From: Hymenobacter qilianensis
GTDB lineage: Bacteria; Bacteroidota; Bacteroidia; Cytophagales; Hymenobacteraceae
Direction: 5' to 3'
Length of the DNA: 64,000 nucleotides
Assembly (NCBI RefSeq): GCF_014489555.1
Contig: NZ_CP060784.1
Location: forward strand, 1,674,001 to 1,738,000
Shown: one piece after another, positions 58,072 through 64,000 of the stretch
Position numbering within the stretch: position 1 is the stretch's first letter
Layout: every line of letters begins with the position of its first letter
Translations under genes and position numbers: made by a program
The notes under the pieces: generated by a model
Told to the model about the DNA's origin: nothing
Database searches by the model: none
Seen by the model: the letters and a program-made list of their open reading frames with translations, nothing else

Positions 58072-58549
58072 AACGACAGGTAGTAAAATGAAGACGCGTA
58101 CTATTGCATTACTGCCATTATCTGTACGCTTATAAGAAGTGATAAATAGCAGTGGCGTAAACCCTTGCCTTCTTATAGTTTACGATTAGGTTAGTGAAGG
58201 GTTGGGAACTTCCCAGTATCTAAGGGTGCAATGTAGAGAGCATAAGCCATCACTTCAGGGGGATGAAACAGTAAATGATGTTGTCTCCAGTAGGAGTTAA
58301 GCCACGAAAGGCTAGGAGATTCCGCTGCCTCTTACTGGCTCGTTATTACAGCTAGGCGAAAGTTCTCAGCGGCCTTTTAATGCGACACCTCAGCTTGGGT
58401 AATGACAAAGAGCGGCGAGCCGTTGCGATGGGGCTTCAGCTTCATTGGGCTGCGTTACTGGTTTGGTTATCAGTAAGGGAAAACAAAACCCGCCTAATCT
58501 GACAGGTTAAGCAAGTAAAAGCTATCAATTGCTATACCTACAAAAAGCT
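58072..58549. other. Gene-free interval between DUF4142 copies 1 and 2
   Basis: About 480 bp without a supportable gene. On the minus strand a 22-codon open stub (about 58380-58450, reading MKLKPHRNGSPLFVITQAEV then SH and stop) looks protein-like and may be the tail of a lost gene. No RNA gene or clear repeat is seen. It presumably holds the promoter for copy 1. Confidence 0.45.
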
Positions 58550-58582
58550 AAAAAGCCCCCAGAAGACTCTGGGGGCTTTTTT
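58550..58582 (-). terminator. Terminator after DUF4142 copy 2
   Basis: AAAAAGCCCCCAGA with complement TCTGGGGGCTTTTT, symmetric 5/5 in this case, 17 bp beyond the stop of the minus-strand gene. Confidence 0.9.
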
Positions 58583-58598
58583 AGTTGGTTTCAAACCT

Positions 58599-59306
58599 TT
58601 ACATCTTCATGCCAGCGTGCTGCTTCGACATATCCAAGTGCTTCTGAATGACAGGCGTAGTCTTCGTAATAAAGCCTTGTAGTTCAGTGTCTTTGGTCAT
58701 CTTAGCGTGCGCTTGCATCGTATTCAGCGTCTTCTGGTGGTCGGTTACCATCTGCTGGAGGAAGCGTTGTTCTAACTGCTTGCCTGATAGCTTCCGCATC
58801 TGATCCGCAATGGTTTTGTGCTCAGCGTCCATATCGGTAGGCAAAGTCACCTTCTTCTTCTGGGCCAGCGTTTTCAGATCCGCGGTCGACTTGGTATGGT
58901 CCGTAATCATCATGTTGGCGTGGTCTTTCGCCATACCCGTTACGCCTTTCTCCAGTACCAAGCGGCTCAGTTGAATCTCATTCTGGTCGCTGTGCGCGGC
59001 CGATTTCATGAACTCTGGGTCGTCTTTGTGCGGCGCCGTGGGGCCGTTAGGATCTGCGCTGTTGGCATTCATCCCGGCAGGAGCGGTGCCAGCAGCGGCT
59101 GCCGAACCGCCGGCAGTAGTGTCGGAAGGCATCGTAGCCGTGGCGCTGTCGCCATCAGTAGCGGCGTTCATGTAGTTGTCGCCTGCGTTGCCACCTGCCT
59201 CTTCTGAATCAGTCGGGGTGTCGGTGGTGGCGGTTTTTTCATTGCTGCAAGCGCTGGTAGCTAGCAGCATGCCTGCGCAAAAGAGACTCATGATTGTACG
59301 TTTCAT
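58599..59306 (-). CDS. DUF4142 lipoprotein, copy 2
   Basis: A 235-residue lipoprotein; I use the ATG at 59306 (MKRTIMSLFCAGMLLATSAC), which gives the lipobox and matches copy 1. The linker is Ala/Thr/Pro-rich and longer than in copy 1. The DUF4142 domain has DDPEFMKSAAHSDQNEIQLS, ANMMITDHTKSTADL, LEQRFLQQMVTDHQKTLNTM and IQKHLDMSKQHAGMKM at the end. Relative to copy 1 the DPEF(M/L)K and DHxK positions are kept. It likely forms a helical bundle on the periplasmic side of the membrane. The frame is intact. Confidence 0.85.
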   Translation of the reverse strand: MKRTIMSLFCAGMLLATSACSNEKTATTDTPTDSEEAGGNAGDNYMNAATDGDSATATMPSDTTAGGSAAAAGTAPAGMNANSADPNGPTAPHKDDPEFMKSAAHSDQNEIQLSRLVLEKGVTGMAKDHANMMITDHTKSTADLKTLAQKKKVTLPTDMDAEHKTIADQMRKLSGKQLEQRFLQQMVTDHQKTLNTMQAHAKMTKDTELQGFITKTTPVIQKHLDMSKQHAGMKM

Positions 59307-59455
59307 AGCGGTAGTAAAAGGTGGAATGGTTGAGCTTGTATTGTGAAAAAATAGGTCTGCCGCCAACCGTCGAATAAGTAAGTCGGCGATTAGCGGCAGA
59401 AAACAGCTGAGCAGCTGCCCAGAGTCGTTAGTGTACGGGTCAGTTTATCAGAAGG

Positions 59456-59695
59456 TTAGTCATTGTCGGCCGCTTCCAAAGAGTCGGCATCGGCAGTAAC
59501 GGTGGCTCCTTCTTCGTTGTCGATGACGGTAGCATCAGCCTGTACGCCACCTTGCTCGGCGGCTTCTTCCTGGCCAACTACGGCCTCGCCGGCCGTGCCA
59601 TCGGTGCGGGTTTCAGTATTGCCGCAGCTGGTCAGCGACAAAGCAGCAAATAAGGCAAGAACAGAGAATAATCGGTGTTTTGGGAAATGAAACAT
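59456..59695 (-). CDS. Small acidic lipoprotein
   Basis: A 79-residue lipoprotein with signal MFHFPKHRLFSVLALFAALS and lipobox LTSC. The mature part (about 55 residues) is almost entirely Glu, Asp, Ala, Thr, Val and Gly (EEAAEQGGVQADATVIDNEE) and is probably disordered. It lies between DUF4142 copies 2 and 3 on the same strand, 29 bp from copy 3. Its Thr/Glu-rich character resembles the linkers of those proteins, so it may be a relic leader of another copy or a genuine small partner. Confidence 0.7.
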   Translation of the reverse strand: MFHFPKHRLFSVLALFAALSLTSCGNTETRTDGTAGEAVVGQEEAAEQGGVQADATVIDNEEGATVTADADSLEAADND

Positions 59696-59724
59696 GGGTT
59701 GGAATTCAGGTTAACAATGAAAAA

Positions 59725-60306
59725 TTAAGGCAAGTCTTCTAGTTGGTCTTCCACGACGCCCACATCATCCAGATGTTGTTCAATCGTGGGCAAGAATTTG
59801 GCGGCAAATCCGCGAATGTCGCCGTCGTAAGCGTCCTTGCTCATATCCTCGAACGCATCTGCATCGCTTTTATGAGCCTCCAGCAGCATTTCCACATACC
59901 GTTTGTCGAACTGCGTGCCGGTCAGGGCGCTTAAGTCGGCATATTGTTTTTGCTGGTCGCTGCCAAGTCCGCTAGGCAGCATCAGGTTTTTTTGCTGCGC
60001 TAAGTTTCGGAGCGCCGTGCTCACCTGCCCATGCTGCTGAACCAAGCGCTGGGCTAAGTTGCGGACCGCAGGCGTAGCTGATTTTTGCTGGGCCAGCTTG
60101 CTCATCTCCAACTCCAGGAGCCCGCTGCTGGCCGCGTTTACCATAAAGTCCGCGTCGCGCTCCTGCCGCTCGGTCACGGCGGCTTCCTTAATGCGTTTTT
60201 CGTTCTGAAACCTGGCTTCCGCTACCGGATCTTTTTGGCTGGCATCGGGCGAGCAGGCCCCCATGACAACGCAGCATCCTAGGAGCAGAAAACGGGCAGA
60301 AGCCAT
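59725..60306 (-). CDS. DUF4142 lipoprotein, copy 3 (divergent)
   Basis: A 193-residue lipoprotein; ATG at 60306 gives MASARFLLLGCCVVMGAC with lipobox MGAC. It lacks the long linker of copies 1 and 2 and goes nearly directly into the domain: DADFMVNAASSGLLELEMSK, NLAQRLVQQHGQVSTALRNL, FDKRYVEMLLEAHKSDADAF and AKFLPTIEQHLDDVGVVED. The helical spacing matches, but the sequence is diverged, so this copy is older or came separately. The frame is intact. Confidence 0.82.
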   Translation of the reverse strand: MASARFLLLGCCVVMGACSPDASQKDPVAEARFQNEKRIKEAAVTERQERDADFMVNAASSGLLELEMSKLAQQKSATPAVRNLAQRLVQQHGQVSTALRNLAQQKNLMLPSGLGSDQQKQYADLSALTGTQFDKRYVEMLLEAHKSDADAFEDMSKDAYDGDIRGFAAKFLPTIEQHLDDVGVVEDQLEDLP

Positions 60307-60409
60307 AGCGCACAAACAGTTAGAGGAATTGAAAATAAGCTATTGCCTATACGGCAGCCTCAGCAGGTGGTTATCAGGGATAGCAGGAAGGCCGCGAAAT
60401 GTAGAAGCT

Positions 60410-60460
60410 AGAGCGAGTCTGGGGGCTTTTTCCCAGGAAAAAGCCCCCCAGACTCGCTCT
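60410..60460 (-). terminator. Palindromic terminator after the 60467 gene
   Basis: The outer arms AGAGCGAGTCT are perfectly complementary, enclosing GGGGGCTTTTT and AAAAAGCCCCCC. The left has five G and the right six C, a clear one-base asymmetry in an otherwise perfect palindrome. Confidence 0.9.
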
Positions 60461-60466
60461 GTATAT

Positions 60467-61135
60467 TTAGTGCTTGCTTCGGTAGCCAAACCCCACCAGC
60501 AGATGCAACGCCACATTTGGTACGGTAGCGGTGCCGCCATCTGCCAATGGCATCCGGGCCCACGCCGCCGTTAGCTTTGCTTCTGGCCGAAAAAACCAGT
60601 GATCTGCTACTCTCATTGGCGGGCCGGCAGCGGCCTGCAAACCAACCCCCGCAATGTGGTAGCCACCACCCAGCAAGCTGCGCACCGGATTGATGGATTT
60701 GCCGCGAACGCGCCCCTCCGGATGGCCAATCACCATTCCGACACCAATCCGAAAAACGCTTGACTGTTCCAGCAAAGGCATCGTCCGGCTTACAATGACC
60801 ATGTTGTAGCCATGTGATACCTCGAAATGCTCTATCTCAGGGGGCGGATTCTGGAGGTACACCTTGTGGTGCACCAGCTCCGCGCTCCACTGCCGGTAGC
60901 CTAGTCTGTAGGCGTAGTATGGCGACCCGTGCCAGGGCCGTGTGCGGTAGCGCGCTCGAAAGCGAATAGCTTCCTCCCCGGGCTGCTCTATTCGAAGGAT
61001 AGTTGGTAAGCTCCAGGCAGTACCGCCAAAAAACTCGGCCGTTAGTCCCTGCGCTTGCAGTGGAGGGCTGCACACGGCTAGCAAAAGAACGAAGACGCCT
61101 CGTGCCACTACCGACCTGCTAAGTGTCGTCTTCAT
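60467..61135 (-). CDS. Outer-membrane beta-barrel-like protein of unknown function
   Basis: A 222-residue exported protein; ATG at 61135 (MKTTLSRSVVARGVFVLLLA) gives a signal peptide with cleavage after LQAQ. The mature chain has short amphipathic strands with Tyr/Arg/Gly alternation (FRARYRTRPWHGSPYYAYRL, GYRQWSAELVHHKVYL, GVGMVIGHPEGRVRG) and closes with NVALHLLVGFGYRSKH. This resembles small OMP_b-brl proteins. The frame is intact. No named family recognised. Confidence 0.72.
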   Translation of the reverse strand: MKTTLSRSVVARGVFVLLLAVCSPPLQAQGLTAEFFGGTAWSLPTILRIEQPGEEAIRFRARYRTRPWHGSPYYAYRLGYRQWSAELVHHKVYLQNPPPEIEHFEVSHGYNMVIVSRTMPLLEQSSVFRIGVGMVIGHPEGRVRGKSINPVRSLLGGGYHIAGVGLQAAAGPPMRVADHWFFRPEAKLTAAWARMPLADGGTATVPNVALHLLVGFGYRSKH

Positions 61136-61250
61136 CACAAGTTGCTGGACTGCTGCTGGACAATGGAGAGCTTCTTCCGCCAGCGATTCTACGTTCTCTT
61201 ACGAGGCTTTGATATAGCTGAGCATCGCAAAGTCAACTTACAAAGCATCC

Positions 61251-61292
61251 AACAGAAAGCGCCACCCTGTAGCGAGGGTGGCGCTTTCTGTT
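61251..61292 (-). terminator. Terminator after paaG-like gene
   Basis: An 18-bp perfect stem AACAGAAAGCGCCACCCT with its complement and a six-base loop, between the 60467 gene start and the stop at 61322. Confidence 0.85.
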
Positions 61293-61321
61293 AAACCAAA
61301 ATTGCAGTTTGATAGCCTTTG

Positions 61322-62101
61322 CTAAGCCCCGCGAAACTGCGGTTTGCGCTTCTCCAGAAACGCCTGTACGCCCTCCCGATAATCATCTGACTCGCCCGCA
61401 ATCTGCTGGCAGTAAGCTTCGTAGTCCAGCATTTCGTCCAGCGTCGAGGCACTGGCTTTATTCAGCATTTGCTTGATCAGGCCAATAGACTTGGTAGGCG
61501 CCGCCGCATACCGCGCCGCTAGTGCGTACGTAGCCTCATCGAGCTGCTCGGGCGCCACCACCTGGTTTACCAAACCTAGCCGCAGCGCTTCCTCGGCCGA
61601 AACTTTGGAGCCCAGCGTGCATAGCTCAAACGCCTTTAGCGTGCCCACCAGCCGTGGGAGAAAGTACGATGAGCCTGAGTCGGGCACCAGCCCGATATTG
61701 ATAAATACCTCAATCAGAGAGGCGTCGGTGGAGGCAATCAGCGCATCGCAGGCCAGCGCCAGCGAGCAGCCCGCTCCGGCCGCGACTCCATTTAGCCGCC
61801 CGATGATAGGCTTCGGTAAGGCGCGCATAGCCCGAATGATAGGATTGTAGCGCTTATGCAAAGAGTCATAAAAAGACCGTTTCTCTTCCCCTTGCGCTGC
61901 CTTAAGGTCCTGGCCTGAGCAGAAAGCCCGTCCGGCGCCGGTGAGCACCACGGCCCGCACCGAGGCGTCGCGCGCTACCTGCTTTAGGGCATCCTGCAGT
62001 TCGTAGCTCTGCGGGTCGTTGAAGGCATTGAATACATCAGGCCGGTTAAAAGTAATCGTCGCAACACCGTCGCGTACATCGTAGAGCAAGCAGGTATACA
62101 T
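61322..62101 (-). CDS. Enoyl-CoA hydratase/isomerase, PaaG-like
   Basis: A 259-residue crotonase-fold enzyme. The ATG at 62101 (MYTCLLYDVRDGVATITFNR) gives the standard N-terminus; a longer frame upstream is not supported. Oxyanion-hole segments are AFCSGQDLKAAQ and GVAAGAGCSLALACDALIAS. Residues IEVFINIGLVPDSGSSYFLPRLVG match PaaG, 2-(1,2-epoxy-1,2-dihydrophenyl)acetyl-CoA isomerase, including the Asp of VPDSG. Phenylacetate degradation is therefore possible, but no other paa gene is nearby, so a general enoyl-CoA hydratase/isomerase is the safe reading. The frame is intact. Confidence 0.88.
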   Translation of the reverse strand: MYTCLLYDVRDGVATITFNRPDVFNAFNDPQSYELQDALKQVARDASVRAVVLTGAGRAFCSGQDLKAAQGEEKRSFYDSLHKRYNPIIRAMRALPKPIIGRLNGVAAGAGCSLALACDALIASTDASLIEVFINIGLVPDSGSSYFLPRLVGTLKAFELCTLGSKVSAEEALRLGLVNQVVAPEQLDEATYALAARYAAAPTKSIGLIKQMLNKASASTLDEMLDYEAYCQQIAGESDDYREGVQAFLEKRKPQFRGA

Positions 62102-62220
62102 AGGAATCAGTGAAAGGTAGAAAGCGGCTCCGAGTAGGTAGTCTTCGCGTCGCCTGGAGGGCAAATTACATGAGAAAGTTGGCGTTCTGACAACACCCGG
62201 GACTAAAGCGCTGCACCGTG

Positions 62221-62902
62221 CTACCGACTACGCAGAATGGCTTCTGCCAACAGCATGTCTTCCGGTGTCGTGATTTTGAGGTTGCGATAATCGCCTTCTA
62301 CCAAGTGAATTGGATGCAGGTCTTCCACTACACTCGCATCATCAGTGAAAGTAGGCAGCTCTGGCAGCCGATAGGCCCGCCGTAGTAGCTCCAGATCAAA
62401 GCACTGCGGCGTCTGTACTAAGCGCAGCCGGGAGCGGTCAATAGCGTAAGAGCCTTCCTTGGAGAGGCCGCGCACCGAGTCTTTGGGCACCACAGCGGCT
62501 ATGGCCGCGCCGTGCTCAGCCGCGGCCGCATACGTATTTTCAATAACTGCTGCCGATACCAGTGGTCGCACGCCATCGTGCACCGCTACAATGCCCTCCG
62601 TGTACGTAGCCAGGTGTTTCAGGCCATTTCTTACCGAAGCCCACCGAGAATGCCCCCGCCCACCACCGCGTGCGGAATTGCGACCTGATGCCGGGTACAG
62701 AGGTGGTGCCACGTATCGAACTGGTCGGGGGCAAAACCACCACAAATTGCTGCACACCCAAGCTGGTCTCGGCAAAGCGGCGTAGCGTATGCAGCAGCAC
62801 CGGCTCGCCGAGCAACTCCAGAAACTGCTTCGGCTGACCTGCGCCCATGCGCGTGCCGCTGCCGCCAGCCACAAGTATAGCAAACCGATTGGGAGTCGAC
62901 AT
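62221..62902 (-). CDS. ispD: IspD, 2-C-methyl-D-erythritol 4-phosphate cytidylyltransferase (two apparent frameshifts)
   Basis: IspD makes CDP-methylerythritol in the MEP isoprenoid pathway. The ATG at 62902 gives [20 protein letters not shown], the CTP-binding loop, then [19 protein letters not shown]. The C-terminal part has [26 protein letters not shown]-like [10 protein letters not shown], and [14 protein letters not shown]...TDDASVVE. Two losses split it: five G at 62727-62731 and five C at 62653-62657. Restoring them gives [20 protein letters not shown] and [20 protein letters not shown], 227 residues in all. IspD is essential where the MEP pathway is used, so a true loss is unlikely. 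Confidence 0.92.
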
Positions 62903-62944
62903 AAGCAGAAGCTACGAGAGTGGAAGATGAGTATAAAGCGCAAC

Positions 62945-62976
62945 AAAAAGCCCGGCCACCAAAGGTAACCGGGCAA
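62945..62976 (-). terminator. Probable terminator after queA
   Basis: GCCCGG-ccacc and its near complement ggtaa-CCGGGC lie next to an A run (T run on the minus strand). The pairing has two mismatches, and it lies between queA and ispD. Confidence 0.5.
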
Positions 62977-63031
62977 TGCGGAAGGCTCGCAACAAAGTCT
63001 TGCCTCCCACTTCTTTGTACTCACTTCTAGC

Positions 63032-64000
63032 TTACAGAATCAGCATCGCATCGCCGTAGCTGAAGAAACGATACTTCTCTTTGATGGCAACCTTGTACGC
63101 TTCCGCTAACAGATCGTAGCCAGCAAAGGCGGCTGTCATCATCATCAGCGTGCTTTCCGGCGTGTGGAAGTTGGTGAGCAGGGTATTCGCGATTTTGAAC
63201 TCGTACGGCGGGAAAATGAACCGATCGGTCCAGCCCTGGTTGGCTTTCAAACGGTTGTGCGCCGATACCGATGACTCCAGCGCCCGCATGGTAGTAGTGC
63301 CCACGGAGCAAACGCGCTTTTTAGCGTCCAGCGCCTTATTCACAATAATGGCAGCCTCAGCAGGTACAATGAAATTCTCCGAGTCCATCTTGTGCTTGGT
63401 CAGGTCTTCCACATCCACCGGACGGAAAGTGCCCAAACCCACGTGCAGCGTGACGGCGGTAGTTTCTACACCCTTGATTTCCAGGCGCTTCAGTACCTCA
63501 CGGGTAAAGTGCAGACCTGCCGAAGGGGCGGCCACAGCACCGATGTGCTTGGCGTAAATGGTCTGATAGCGCTCTTTGTCGGCCGGCTCAGCATCACGGG
63601 TAATCGCCTCGCGGGCAGGGGCGTTTCGCCTAAGTCGTGGAGGGCTTTATAAAATTCTTCATCAGGGCCATCAAACAAAAACTTGATGGTACGGCCCCGT
63701 GAGGTGGTGTTGTCGATAACTTCGGCCACCATGTCGCTTTCGCCGAAGTACAATTTGTTGCCCACCCGGATTTTACGGGCCGGATCAACCAGTACGTCCC
63801 ACAGGTGGCTTTCTTTATTCAGCTCGCGCAGCAAAAACACTTCAATTTTTGCTCCTGTCTTTTCTTTATTGCCATATAGCCGTGCCGGAAACACTTTCGT
63901 GTCGTTCATCACGAATACATCACCGTCATTGAAATACTCAATGATGTCTTTAAAAATACGGTGCTCGATTTTGCCAGTATCGCGGTGTACTACCATCAGG
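63032..64000 (-). CDS. queA: QueA, tRNA preQ1(34) S-adenosylmethionine ribosyltransferase-isomerase (5' end outside window; frameshift at 63613-63615)
   Basis: QueA transfers the ribosyl group of SAM to preQ1 in tRNA, forming epoxyqueuosine. The N-terminal part has [40 protein letters not shown] and [20 protein letters not shown], with about 27 residues beyond the window edge. The frame breaks at three G (63613-63615). One more base gives [20 protein letters not shown] and [20 protein letters not shown], leading into [20 protein letters not shown] and [19 protein letters not shown], the conserved QueA core. The C-terminus ([11 protein letters not shown]) is complete. Note that the lost base is in a C4 run, not C6. 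Confidence 0.93.

Noticed and set aside
58380..58450. A 22-codon protein-like stub on the minus strand
   Set aside because: Too short, with no start-site support; noted only as a possible gene remnant.
1..64000. tRNA, rRNA, riboswitch, restriction-modification, toxin-antitoxin or prophage genes
   Set aside because: I looked for cloverleaf-like stretches, conserved rRNA words and typical protein signatures and found none I could support.

Overview
The window is chromosomal DNA from a Bacteroidota bacterium, most likely a Hymenobacter-like member of the Cytophagales. I infer this from moderately high GC, TAnnTTTG-type -7 promoter elements, abundant lipoproteins with short lipoboxes, an OmpA/PD40 protein of PorE type, a short archaeal-type ProRS, DUF4142 lipoproteins, and GCCCCCC-based terminators. 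I see no rRNA, tRNA, CRISPR array, insertion sequence or prophage.

Layout. 1-1.6 kb: partial ribD divergent from prmC. 1.7-7.9 kb: a nucleotide-sugar locus (acyltransferase, UDP-sugar dehydrogenase, galE, rfbB, UDP-HexNAc epimerase, rfbA) with AT-rich palindromic spacers. 8-21 kb: chrA, a 2OG-Fe oxygenase, envelope lipoproteins, an OmpA/PD40 protein, an orphan receiver, floA-nfeD, proS and an outer-membrane protein. 21-38 kb: a glycosylation/envelope block with two GT39-like transferases, a 767-residue membrane protein, two GT2 enzymes, two methyltransferases and three paralogous jelly-roll-like lipoproteins, each divergent from a large membrane protein. 37.8-42.6 kb: kynurenine-to-quinolinate genes (HAAO, kynU, kmo) with an AlkB-like gene among them. 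42.9-53.5 kb: signalling and regulation (orphan receiver, a giant hybrid kinase, nlpE-like, rpoN, asnS, a second kinase, a hidden Rof-like gene). 54-64 kb: uvrA, three DUF4142 lipoproteins, an enoyl-CoA hydratase, ispD and partial queA.

The most pervasive feature is technical. About twenty genes, many normally essential (asnS, ispD, prmC, rpoN), are split by one-base losses, nearly all in G/C runs where five bases are present and six are needed. Adding the missing bases restores full-length proteins, and every complete gene then becomes an exact multiple of three. Terminator stems show the same one-base asymmetry, so this looks like homopolymer undercalling. I annotate the restored genes as single CDSs and state where each break lies.

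Biologically the strongest leads are: the highly iterated DNA word TTTGCCCCCC/ATTGCCCCCC, found in all reading frames and on both strands; the repeated divergent module of membrane glycosyltransferase plus jelly-roll lipoprotein; a 22-bp exact inverted repeat bounding a 10.7-kb block that holds most of that module; and a small Rho-antiterminator-like gene hidden by a frameshift.
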